From Membranipora membranacea (lineage: Eukaryota; Bryozoa; Gymnolaemata; Cheilostomatida; Membraniporidae), in NCBI GenBank assembly GCA_914767715.1, contig OU612075.1, positions 22,072,001-22,136,000 of the forward strand: 64,000 nt of DNA. Direction: 5' to 3'. The position numbers and the translations under genes were made by a program. Position 1 is the first letter of the stretch. Each line of letters begins with the position of its first letter. The notes below the pieces were generated by a model, which worked only from the letters and a program-made list of their open reading frames with translations, was not told the origin of the DNA and made no database searches. Positions 25,190 to 36,007 of this stretch are shown here, piece after piece.

Positions 25190-25562
25190 AAATAACTAGG
25201 TTACTAACTGGATATGATATGAGTGGTGCAGAAAATTAACTTCTCTTCCAAATTGATGCTCAGTTTTCAGTTTTTTTAATCAGAGAAAATGGTTCAAAAT
25301 TTTAAATATCTTCGTACAGGTAGGATACTCAGTTCATTAAAAGTATTTTGGCTTCAAGTTGCTGTAGAGTTATCTTCTCATTTTCATACAATTTTGTTCT
25401 TATTATGAACTAGAAGTTATCCCACTTTGCCCAATTTTTCATATCCCGTCCTTGTGTCCGGCTAAACATAGAGAATTCTTTACAGAAGAAGAGTCTAGGA
25501 TCAAAAATTGAATGTCTCCAAACATTAGAAATTTTATCAGCATACAAGTTCTTCCTGTATAG
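25190..25562. other. 3' flank of P450 gene C
   Basis: AT-rich, with no coding signal. No canonical AATAAA is seen close to the stop codon. Confidence 0.5.
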
Positions 25563-25977
25563 CAGGGGCGTATATTCTAAAAAATTTCACTCACTGACTT
25601 TTCAGAGATGAGCATAATAATCGGGCGCAGCCCGATCCACACGCCGTAGGCGTGGCGGGGAGGGTGTGGGAGGGGCGCTTAAGCGCCCTCCCACCACGGA
25701 AATTTTTGCATATCGGTAGCAAAATAGTGCAAGCAGAGAGGTATTTCAATAGCTCACTGAGCTGTTGGGTACTTTCAGAAAACAACTCAATAGCAGTAGA
25801 AGATTACGGTAAAAATGCACCAGTTATAAAGCACCCATTTGAAAAAAAACTGACCACGATGGGATTCGAACCCACAACAATCTCATAATAAGTGTTTATA
25901 AAGCGGACGCTCTACACACTGAGCTATTCAGCCACTCACGGAAATCCGTGGGCCGTGAGTGCTAATATACGCCACTG
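25563..25977. mobile_element. Non-autonomous hAT-like element with tRNA-like core (415 bp)
   Basis: Inverted ends CAGGGGCGTATATT / CAGTGGCGTATATT are flanked by the perfect 8-bp duplication CTGTATAG (25555-25562 and 25978-25985). CAG-starting inverted repeats plus an 8-bp duplication fit hAT. Near the left end there is a GC-rich segment with short hairpins (GGGCGCAGCCC, CACGCCGTAGGCGTG, GGGCGCTTAAGCGCCC). Near the right end there is a tRNA-like sequence on the minus strand. No transposase is present. Confidence 0.85.
25857..25937 (-). other. tRNA-like sequence inside hAT-like element
   Basis: Read on the minus strand it has an A-box-like TAGCTCAGTGTGTAGAGCG and a perfect B-box GGTTCGAATCC with a pairing T stem. 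The acceptor stem pairs poorly and the anticodon arm does not fold, so it is not a working tRNA gene. It may still carry pol III promoter boxes. Confidence 0.6.
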
Positions 25978-26091
25978 CTGTATAGAGGTATTATTTCAAA
26001 CTCCAAGCACCAAGCAGAACAATCAATTGTATTAATGTCGTTAAAAAACTCTCCATAAACCCTTATACTTGCAAGATAATAATAGAATAGA

Positions 26092-26894
26092 TAGCGATAG
26101 ATATTTGATTTACAATTTCCAATCCAAGTTCAATACTACTGCTTTTAATTTTTGCTGGACTGGGTAATAGTTTTTGAGCGGTTGGATTAAATGAGGTCGC
26201 ATAATTCATCGATTCAGCTACTGGTACTTAAATCAACCCACCTTAACCAGTGAGATGAACAAAGTTTGAGCCAGGGATACCCATCAAACAATTATAAAAT
26301 ATTTTAATCCTACGAAATACACAAGAAGGGCTGACACTATCACATTTCAAACAAGGATTAATCGAGGAAACAATGTCAATTAAAAATTAGTGAAGTTTAT
26401 CAGGGTTGTTTCAAAAATAAATTACATTTACAATTTCCAATCCAAGTTCAATACTACTGCTTTTAATTTTTGCTGGACTGGGTAATAGTTTTTGAGCGGT
26501 TGGATTAAATGAGGTCGCATAATTCATCAATTCAGCTACTGGTACTTGAATCAACCCTGATAAACTGGTACTTGAAACAACCCTGATAAACTTCACTAAT
26601 TTTTAATTGATATTGTTTCCTCGATCGATCCCTGTTTGAAATGTGATAGTGTCAGGCCTTCTTGTGTATTTCGTAGGATTAAAATATTTTATAATTGTTT
26701 GATGGGTATCCCTGGCTCAAACTTAGTTCATCTCACTGGTTAAGGTGAGTTGATTCAAGTACCAGTAGCTGAATTGATGAATTATGCGACCTCATTTAAT
26801 CCAACCGCTCAAAAACTATTACCCAGTCCAGCAAAAATTAAAAGCAGTAGTATTGAACTTGGATTGGAAATTGTAAATCAAATATCTATCGCTA
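26092..26894. repeat. 803-bp giant palindrome (foldback element)
   Basis: Arms of 321 bp (26092-26412 and 26574-26894) are close inverse copies around a 161-bp spacer. The spacer holds a third, partial copy of the outer arm sequence in the orientation of the left arm (about 26425-26553). The arms read open for about 60 codons, but this is only an antisense-symmetric stretch without family similarity. No clear target duplication is seen. Confidence 0.85.
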
Positions 26895-27346
26895 TTTACA
26901 ATGTAAATATACTGTCTTTCAAGCAAAATGTTTAAGAGTAGATTGGGCAGTGCTTCTGATTTGGACAAAAATAAGTGTCACGTTTCAAATCCCAAAGCCT
27001 TCCCTCAAAGAAGCCCTAATAGTAGTAGTATTGATATTATAGAGGCATATTATATCCGATATAAAATACTTTCTAGTTACTATTCGATTATGATCAGGTA
27101 AACACCAGAGAAGGCATGAGAGGGATTTCATTTTGCAGCTTAATTTGAGCTAGAATATTCCCAAATGCAGTCACCAATAGCTCCTTGGTCATATGCCTTC
27201 AACAGCTTGAAGTCATTATGGTTAGTTGGGTATCCAGATAAATCACAGTATGAAAGGTATTTACTATGGTATCTACCTGTCACGAGGATATTATTGTTCA
27301 CTGTATTGAGGGCTGTGATGCCATACAGAGAGCAAGGAGTTTCAGG
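26895..27346. other. Intergenic, no feature
   Basis: AT-rich sequence between two repeats, with no supportable gene. It includes the left copy (27339-27346, GTTTCAGG) of the target duplication of the next element. Confidence 0.5.
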
Positions 27347-27738
27347 TAGCGCTGTCACGATTTTGTATTTGGCTAGGACTGCCTCGATTCTGATTGTGGC
27401 ATCGATTTTCCCGATTTCGATTTTTCGATTTTTCACCTTCGCTTCCAATCGAACCCTTGTCCCAATTTCGATTTTAGATTTCTCCTTATCAGTATTTTCG
27501 ATTTTAGGTATTGATATATGGTTATAATCTTTGAGATTAGTTAGCGAGTGAATTGAAGTGTGATAAGTTATTGTGTGAACGAAAAGAGGAATCGTAATAA
27601 CCATATATCGACCATAGTAACTGTGACAGTGAATTTACCGCTGTGCAATCGACTTCAGCTGTCACCTTATTAAATCCCGATAATGAGGTGTGTGATCGAT
27701 TAGGTATTCCGGAGATGAATCGTATCGTGACAGCACTA
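27347..27738. mobile_element. Non-autonomous hAT-like element with CGATTT-rich interior (392 bp)
   Basis: Inverted ends TAGCGCTGTCACGAT / TAGTGCTGTCACGAT are flanked by GTTTCAGG on the left and GTTACAGG on the right (7 of 8 match). The interior is built of repeated CGATTTT-like words, which keep both strands open over long stretches without coding for a recognisable protein. The ends and the 8-bp duplication fit the hAT superfamily. Confidence 0.75.
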
Positions 27739-28379
27739 GTTACAGGGGTCTTAGCCCATGATTATATTCAAAATTATATTGCGCTAGCCTAAAATATTAG
27801 CCATTGTTTTGTAAGCCTAATGCCAGCAGTCACTACTAGATGCCTTCCTGTAAATATGAGAGCACTACCATAGTATATCATTTGATTGTATGAGTAAACA
27901 GAGAGACATTGTGACAACACAAACCAACACAATTATGAGATTATGTTCACTTAATCTTGTCACCAAACAATAGCTCAAGCGCCTGTTTTTAAAAGAAATT
28001 TTAATTAGCCACACAATAACACATCATTATGAAATGCAGCACATGATAACCCTATATGAGAAGAATGCTGTGTGTACAGCCTCTGCTTACAATTGAAATT
28101 GCTAGAATATAAATTGTGCTGTGTTAAACATTGTCCAGCTCCTATCTCAATTTTAACTTATGAATCCCTATGCTCAGTACCAAGACATGCACATATTTTG
28201 GTAACCTTCCCTTTATCATAATATATAAATTGCATTTCAGTATTCATAGATCAGTTTCTTGCAAAAATCTGTAATCAAAGAGTTACCCATGCCTGCCTAT
28301 TGTCAAGCCCTGGGGACTAACCAAACCCATGACCTCCAATACATGCGTGCTGAGCGACTTACACTCTTAGCGTATGCCA
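27739..28379. other. Intergenic, no feature
   Basis: No gene or repeat recognised. It ends at the ATTC microsatellite that forms the tail of the following LINE. Confidence 0.5.
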
Positions 28380-29495
28380 CCATTCATTCATTCATTCATT
28401 GTTTATTACAGTCTCATATATGAGAAATATTTTGTTTTCGCTGAGCAGTAAAAGTTATGGTGTAAACATTAAAAAGTTTTGGTCTGGTTGGATTTAAAAA
28501 ATTGAAAAAAAAAAATAAACAGTAAGAATTATCACAAGTTGGCTAAAAAAGTATACTATTTAACTTCCGCACACAGAGGGATCGGAAACAGTCAGTTCGT
28601 ATGTTTACCCTCGCTTTGATTGCTCTGTATCGACCAGACGGAAGTTTATCGAATGTAAATACTGGGTCAGCGTGGTCAGTAGCTACGAGTCTGAGGCATC
28701 TTGTTCTCATCACTCTTTCGTATATTGCCTCGATAGTGTCAAACTTGCAGCTACCTAGATAGCCTGCAAGGCTTATAACACTATTGAGCGATTTCCTAGA
28801 TGACGAGGATAAGTGGCCATATAGAGTGCTAAGGTGGTACAAAAATATACATTCAATAAAAGTAGTATAGCATTGCATTCTAAGATGGATGGATGGATTT
28901 ATTGCTATCATAGACAAAAATTTGTCACGAAATACGTTGTTAATACTGACAAGAAAGAAAAACATGGAAAAATCAGATCTCTGTTGTATAAAAAGTTTTT
29001 TAGAGGCACAGCTATATACATTGAATAGAGCTTCTTCATGATGTAAAGTCTCTTGCGGGCTTTCTTGACGACTTAGATGGAATGTTCTTGGAACTTAAGC
29101 TTTTTGTCAATAATAGTGCCTAAGTATTTAAAACTGTCAACCTGCTCTACATTATTACCATTGATAACTAAGCTATCATGTACAGGATTGTCTCTAAGAT
29201 TGCACAATACAAGCTCCTTTGTCTTTGACACATTCAAAAATAGATCATTATCATGACACCAACCAGCCAAATCTTGGGCAGCATTACCCATACATGAAGC
29301 ATCACTTCTCGACAAAAGCTCAATCAACACTGTGGCGTCAGCATATTTAATCAGATCAAAGTTACCAGAGCAAGGCTTAGGCATATGCTGTACATACATT
29401 GAAAAAAGAAGGGGACTGATAACACAACCTTGTGGAGTTCCGACAGAGGTAGTTAGTGCAGATGAGAGGCCCTGTTCAGTGAGAACCAACTCTTA
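28380..29495 (-). mobile_element. 5'-truncated CR1/L2-type LINE
   Basis: Minus-strand 29073-29489 encodes the reverse transcriptase core: GTPQGCVISPLLF, then LIKYADATVLI where the catalytic YADD is changed to YADA, then LNVSKTKELV and FKYLGTIID. After a stop the frame resumes with KKARKRLYIMKKL, and 28543-28875 gives the C-terminal domain ending LPSGRYRAIKAR. The 3' tail ends in ATGA repeats at about 28380. The altered catalytic Asp, the stops and a nested insert make it inactive. Confidence 0.8.
28870..28985 (-). mobile_element. Nested retroelement 3' end in the LINE
   Basis: On the minus strand this about 110-bp piece ends in AGCAATAAATCC with repeated ATCC units and interrupts the C-terminal domain of the surrounding LINE, which continues on both sides. 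It looks like a very short insertion of another LINE or SINE tail. Confidence 0.5.
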
Positions 29496-31546
29496 AATCA
29501 ATTTCATTCTTCTTAGCACGCTTTCTGCATTAATAAATAATCGAAGCAACTAAAATATAATCTATTTAGCCACTATTTCTAAATTTAAAGATGCATTGCC
29601 GTTTGACTAAATAAGCCATCACAAAAGTACAAGGAAGATCTTTTTGGACCGACAGAGTCAGTATAAATGGAGGCAAGTGTCATATGAGATTATAATAATA
29701 TTAATAACCATTCACGTCATGGTATCACTGGCTTGCTGTGCTTGGCTCAGGGAGGCTCTACTGGTCGTGGAGCAAGTCAATTGAATAGTATAAAACTCAC
29801 GCACTTTCTCCGACAATCTGTTGTTTGACGAAGGTGAGCTAACCTATATACCAGTATACATGGAAATTACAACTACACATGAATAAAAAATCTTGTTGAG
29901 ATATTAAACATTGAAATAAGATGGGAAACCAAACAAGACCAATTGTGCCCAAGACTCATTTCCACATTTGATGTTGAATGATGAGATTTTCTGCTAAATT
30001 ACTCGATTCGAATCAGCACCATCAATAATTTATTTTATAATCAGAATATTTTGTAAAATGTAGTATTAAAAATTCATAGTCTTTGGTATTAACAGTATTA
30101 GGCAAACTGTAGTGGATTATAATTGTACTTGTGGCATTTGGGACAAATGATTATTGTGCATCATACATTGATTGAATTGAACGCTTGTTATAGATGGGGC
30201 TTTGTTTAGACAAAGAGAGTATATCAAAGGCTAAGGTCTCTGGCGTGTTGCGCAATCGTTAGCATACATCAGGCATACTTTTGAAAAATAGATATACATG
30301 TTACATTTTGCTTGTATGCAATTTACAATAATGCAAAAATCGGCGTTTTTGGACAGCCCTATTCTCAACGACCAAAAAAATTTTGGAAGAAATCAGACTA
30401 TTGGAAGTAGGTTTGTGATACATTACCTTGTTAGTAAAGGCTGTTTTTTGTAGATTTCTTTGAGAAATAATATTTTTTTGAATATTATTGTTGCTCATTG
30501 GGTTTATATTGGTATAATGCATAATTACATGTGGGTCTAATTCACCTATGATAAATACACTTCCCTAGAGTGAAGTTCAAAGTTCGGTCAGGAGGAGATA
30601 ATCACTAAATTCAGCCAATACTTTTAATGAACTGAGTAGCACATGCTGCCAAATTTGAGGTTGATAATGCGACGTTCTGTGCTAAAAACACTGAATAGAA
30701 TATAACCAAAGATTAGCTGATTTTAGAATTAACTGACAATATAGACATGACTAGTAACATCTTATGACTGCATATAACACTATTTAGTACACGGCGCCTC
30801 CAACACCATACCCTATTTCATAACTAGCCCTCTCTCAATCCCGGTAACCACCCATACTGCTAATGGAGGTGAGCTCTTTATACATCACCCTAGCATGCCT
30901 GTCCTTACCTTGTACAAGGATGCACTAAATAGATGAGTTAATCTTAGCCAGTGGGCTGACTGTGATCTCCTATCTCGCTCTGCCTGCCTTTTATGCGAGG
31001 GCCAAGCTTTTAAGCATATGTCATTGTGTCACCATCTTTTCAATTTTCTCTCATCTTCCCAAGGCACCGTCAATTCCATCAATATTAGTGATTCTTTTTG
31101 GTCAGACCAGACAATTAAGTTTGGTCTTTGGTTCGTTTTCACAATATGCTCTGGCATGCTGAGCTGCTGTGTGAGGTCGCCGCTGTTCATCGATCCCATT
31201 TTGCGTTAAATCTTTTCACAGGCTTCACCACCAGCATTAGCATTTATTCATACTTTTCCATGACATATTTACACAACACTTTCAGGACTTGATTAGGCCT
31301 ATATGTGTATCTTCCCAGGCTCTGTTGGCAATTTGACGGTATATGTCGAAGTGTGCCCTTGGCCTGCCTCTCGGCACATCAAATAATATAAGGGAAATTT
31401 CAGAATAATTCAACATTTGTGCAACTAATTTTATCTCATAGTAGAGTGATGCTGTCACAAGACCAAATAAGTAGCAGCACATTAGTTTATAGTTACAAAT
31501 AATTTTTTTTTTTAGTAGGTACTAATAATATGTGATGTGATGTAAC
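29496..31546. other. Intergenic, no clear gene
   Basis: No exon pattern is supported. Minus-strand 31282-31380 reads DVPRGRPRAHFDIYRQ and some further open pieces follow to about 31100 with stops between them. This could be a decayed transposon gene of unknown type. Confidence 0.4.
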
Positions 31547-32123
31547 CATAGAGTTATTATATACTCTAGAGTGGACAATGTATACAAAAATAGCATCAGT
31601 TTTTGTCCTACTTAATTATTGCGAAATCCTTGACACAACGCAATCTGGTTGTGCATGGCTAGCGCCTGTATCATATAACTTATGATTGAGAATATACGCA
31701 CTGGGCATGGAAATTTAGATTTTATGAGCGCTCATAGCCATTTTTTTGAAAATAATTCGTGTGACACTATGTGGATCAGTTGCAGGTATTTTCACTCGCA
31801 GCCATTAGAAAATATTTCTATGTTTTCCAATTAAAATAAGCCAAAATCTCAACCGCAAACACATTATTGTGATGGAATAGAAATTACCAGGCTAGCTTAA
31901 TCGTTTTCACTGCCACTTGCCAGCCATATTAGCTGTGTCCTGTCCCTCTTACTTATATTATTCGTTACACACTCAAGGGGCTTATTTTATTTTTGATTAA
32001 ATGAAGTACAAGTAGACTGTGTAGAAGTGATCGGATGTTTAAAATTTTGTATATGACTTTGGCGTTTACATTTACAAATAAACAACCATCAGAGAAAATT
32101 GCATCACACCCCCCTCCCCACAT

Positions 32124-33062
32124 TAGGGGTGGAACGGATCAGGGTTGGGCAACCTCGGATCGGATATCGGATCGGTCTATAAATTCAACCTCGGATCGGA
32201 TCCGGATAACACGTAAAAACGCTTAATTTACCAGTCACAGCAGCTCTTCTTTTGCACCATAATATACAATTAAGGTCATTGAATACTTGGATAAACACCG
32301 TCAACAATCTCTTCCCTGAACCATTACCCTAATTCAAATGTGCACATATCAGCTTGGATATAATTCTTTACAGGAGCAACTTATCACTCCAACAGCGCAA
32401 GGATCACACAAACAGATTATTTGAAAAGATCATTTAATGAGTTCTAAGATCTCTTGACAACGAGAATTTGTGCATAGGCACTCAATTTGCCAGGATCACT
32501 CAAACCCCGATGTTAAAAATCACTGAGTTTGAACAAACTCCCTGCTCCTATGTCCCAACAGGGAGGTATATCCCACCCTCCCTGGTCCCAAACTCACTGT
32601 TGTGATTAGGGATAGGAATTGTCCTCCTACTTTGAAAAAGCAGAAGAGGATAATTACTTTGTTCATCAACCTAGACATTTTGTTACAAGGAACATCATTG
32701 GACAGAATTTTGTCTTATGTCACAACGATCTGAGTAAAGATGCTTCTATCAATTTCAGCAAAAAAAACACATCCGTCAAATTTAATCAGCAGCAATATAG
32801 ATAGCTATGAAAATGAGATAGGTATTGAATGCCTACTGATCACCACTGAGTGCATTCAGCAAAACTCAATTATCTTATCTGAACTACAAATTGATGACTA
32901 TCATACTTCCTCCCTTGTCATTTTCAGTGAGATAAAGTAAGTGTTGATTAAAAACGCATCATCTCGGATCAGACATAACACATATCCGACCCGGTTTGTG
33001 GTTGGATCCGAGGTCAGATATCCGAAATTCAACTCCAACCTCAAGAGGTCGTTCCACCCCTA
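32124..33062. mobile_element. Non-autonomous hAT-like element, copy 2 (939 bp, inverted)
   Basis: Ends TAGGGGTGGAACG, as in the copy at 3390-4346, but in the opposite orientation. The flanking 8-mers CCCCACAT and CCCCCCCT match at 6 of 8 positions, so the target duplication has decayed. It is nested in the 4,065-bp element. Confidence 0.8.
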
Positions 33063-33779
33063 CCCCCCCTCGAACCAAATGATCTCTTTTTTCGAGAATG
33101 GTGAGAAATCTGAAATATCTGTAAACCTTAAAATGTCACATCGGTGAGAGAGTGAAGTTATATTTGCTTTCTCAGCACTCATATCCATGTTAATATCAGT
33201 CTTGTGGGTAGAATATTCTGAAAGTTGGTAGAACGCAGAAGTGAGTGCAAATAGAAAGATTTGGACTAATGATATATATAAATTAGGTTAAAAGATTTCA
33301 GTTCACATTGTATACTATTATAGGTACCTAAAGATGAAATAAATTATTAAAGTCTCAAATAATGCCCTCTGTACTCTTCTCAACTGTAGATTGGAGTTGC
33401 AAAGACGCAATATCATGGTGATTTCTCCATAATGTGTTGCAGCTGATAACTGACTGCCATTTTCATACAATTTTCCAGACTGTGTGAGGGAATTTAAGAA
33501 AATCTAGAGTCAAACCAGACAAGTGTGAATCTTGAGTTGTTCATTGGACGTTTTCTTGATATTCAGCGACTCAACAGAAGAGTTTATCCATTTTTTGATT
33601 TATCCTGCTCTGATGGCTTGAAAAAACGAGTGGCCACCCCAGCGAGGGAATTAAGGGCTTTAAATGACATAGCCTAACCAAAACCCGAGATCTTTAAGCT
33701 CAAACTTTTGAACCACGGGTTACTTGCATGCCTCATATAATTGGAAGTCATAATACTGAAGAGATAAAATGAACTCACT

Positions 33780-34260
33780 GAGTGTGTAACATTTTAGTTA
33801 GAGAGACAGCAAACAGTTATACTGGCAGGCAAGTGGTAGGGGCAAAAACCGGCTAGCCAGGTAATTGTGATTTTATCGCGATGATGTGTTTGCGGTTGAG
33901 ATTTTAACACAAATTATTTTGTCCCCTGACTGCTAAAGAAACCACTTGCAAGTCATCTAATAGTGTGACATGAAAAGTTTTACAAAGATATTGCTAAAAT
34001 GCTCTAAAAACTATAAAGGCAAGTGGCAAACTTTTTCACCTCCAATTGCTTTTTCACAGGCTACTTGTACCCCATGTTATCACAAATCATCGTCAGTAGC
34101 TGGAACTGAACAGATGAATAAACCGGCTGAGTGTGCAACATATTAGATAGAGAGTCAGGACACAGTTAAATGCCTGGCAAGTGGCAGAACCAGCTAGCCC
34201 TGTAATTGCGATTTAAGCTCATGTGTTTGCGGATTTTAATGGGGGAATAAGAGAAAATAC
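33780..34260. repeat. Duplicated block inside the 4-kb element
   Basis: The words GCTAGCC(A/C), TGTAATTG(T/C)GATTT and TGTGTTTGCGG occur in the same order near 33850-33905 and near 34190-34240. An inverse version lies near 31860-31925. These are internal repeats of the surrounding element. Confidence 0.6.
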
Positions 34261-34868
34261 CTGCAGGCATACTTGCCAAGTCTCCCGATTTAGGCGTCAC
34301 CCTCCAGATTTTTACACCCACCTCCCACTTTTTTGTAAATCTCACTTTTTCCTCCAGATTTTAGAGAAAACAGTCAAATCGCAATTTTTTGATAGTTTTC
34401 CGAGCACATGTTGTTGTTGACTAGTTACTGTTAAGGTCTTTGCACACAAAATTGAAAGCAATTATCAAATTTAACAATCCTAACAAATTTACCTGTTCTA
34501 TTAAGATTCAACCTATTATTGTAAATGACCAATAGCATCCTCTCATAACTCACAACACTGACAGTCATTGGTCACAATATAAAGTAGCTAGTCAAGTGCA
34601 TACCTTTAGTTTTCATTTCCTTTCAGATCACACATTTTAGTACTGTCTACTCAAGTTAAATTTAAGTGAAGGAAAATAGAAACCTAACAATTCCAAAGGT
34701 AGGCCCACTACAATTTCACAAAGCTCGGACCAAAGACTTTGAAACATATTTAATGTTAGTCAAACAAAAATATAGTACCTTATCTGGATCCTCACTGTCT
34801 GTGACTGAGCACATTTACAGATCTTGATGATGCATGATGGGCACTTGTAGCCTGTCTTGACAGGCAAA

Positions 34869-34963
34869 GGCCCCTGGGAGTTACATGCCTCTACTTTGCC
34901 AATGGGGTGTTTGATACTGGACATTGATAATGTAAAGGCATGTATGTAAGAGTCCCAGGGGCC
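34869..34963. repeat. Imperfect inverted repeat
   Basis: The arms GGCCCCTGGGAGTTACATGCC (34869 onward) and the inverse near 34934-34963 (GGCATGT, CCCAGGGGCC) could form a stem of about 25 bp. No function can be assigned. Confidence 0.6.
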
Positions 34964-35223
34964 CATGGATTGATTGTAATTGTTTAAAGTGTATTTTGTT
35001 TGATATTTTAGTACTAGTACAAACATGAAATTATTTGGGGTCAAATATACCTTTTTAGCCCTTCCTAGTGGCTGGAAACACTCTCAGAGCTTTTGCTCAC
35101 ACCGCCCCCCAAACCCCCAGGTGTGTGACTCGGGTGCTTCGCACCCTCGAAGCACCACGTTGTGGTGCAGTATCACCGTAAAATGGAATCTCCCTATTTT
35201 GTATTTAGATTACTTGGCAAGGA

Positions 35224-35560
35224 TGCCTGCAGGTGATGTAAATGGTGTTACATGTGAAATTCTCTGAAAAAATGGCTATAAGTGCTCCATAAACTAAATT
35301 TGTATGTCCAATTATAATATTTTCCAATGAAAAAGTCAATGATTCATGCACAACCAGATTTCGTTGCGTCATGGAATTGAAAGTGAAAATACCTGCAAGT
35401 GATCCACATGGTGTCACATGACATCTTTTTCCGATAAAATGGCTATAAGCGCTCTAAAAATCTAAATTTCCATGGCCAATACATTTATTTTCAATGATAA
35501 GTTTTATGATAAAGGCACAACCAGATTGCGTTGTGTCATGGATTTCACAATAATTAAGTA
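35224..35560. repeat. Subterminal tandem duplication, about 170-bp period
   Basis: ATGGCTATAAG(T/C)GCTC, CACAACCAGATT(T/G)CGTTG and TGTCACATG-type words occur twice in order (about 35224-35395 and 35396-35560) next to the right end of the 4-kb element. Repeated subterminal sites are common in DNA transposons, where transposase binds. Confidence 0.65.
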
Positions 35561-35611
35561 GGATGTTTTTAGCACTGCATCGCCCCCTCTAGAGTATATA
35601 TTAACTCTATG

Positions 35612-36007
35612 GATGTAACTATGGACAATCAATAGTATTTGCTGATGTTCAGGGCACTGTTGGTATATTTAGTGTAACACTATACATACTTAACAGAGAG
35701 ACAGGCTTAATCACTGCCACTGACAGAAATGTGTTTCCTGTCATACGCTTGTTGGTATCCCAATAACTGATATCACAGTATAGAGATAACCAATTGATTT
35801 TAAACATTTAACTTGCCCGGTATAATTAACTTCCCGGAAACCAAAATAGAGGTAAAAGGGCAATCAAGGCAGTTATAGCTTGAGCATATACCAGATTCGC
35901 ACAGTGATCATCTTTCATTGTAACTTTATTCTAGTTTATTTGATGCTTCATGATTGCATGAGCATCACATGACATTTCAGTAACTTACAGTTCAGAGCGG
36001 AGAGACA
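35612..36007 (+). other. 5' flank of receptor gene
   Basis: Upstream region of the receptor gene. No promoter element can be assigned with confidence. It begins with the right copy of the GATGTAAC target duplication. Confidence 0.4.

Larger units (their letters stand above)
31547..35611. mobile_element. 4,065-bp TIR element with 8-bp target duplication
   Basis: The ends are inverted copies beginning CATAGAGTTATTATATACTC and CATAGAGTTAATATATACTC. Flanks are the perfect 8-bp duplication GATGTAAC (31539-31546 and 35612-35619). Inverse similarity reaches roughly 400 bp inward on each side (for example the CACAACGCAATCTGGTTGTG word near 31640 and its inverse near 35525). CA ends with an 8-bp duplication fit hAT or P-type DNA transposons. 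No transposase frame remains. A hAT-like element is nested at 32124-33062, so this element is older than that insertion. Confidence 0.75.

Noticed and set aside
25857-25937. Functional tRNA gene
   Set aside because: A-box and B-box are good, but the acceptor stem and anticodon arm do not pair; it sits within a transposon.
27140-27604. Minus-strand open frame of 154 codons
   Set aside because: It lies over the CGATTT-rich interior of a hAT-like element; the Ile/Lys/Glu-rich translation reflects the simple words, and the opposite strand is open as well.
34760-35044. 94-codon minus-strand frame as a gene
   Set aside because: It lies inside the 4-kb TIR element across an inverted repeat and shows no family signature.
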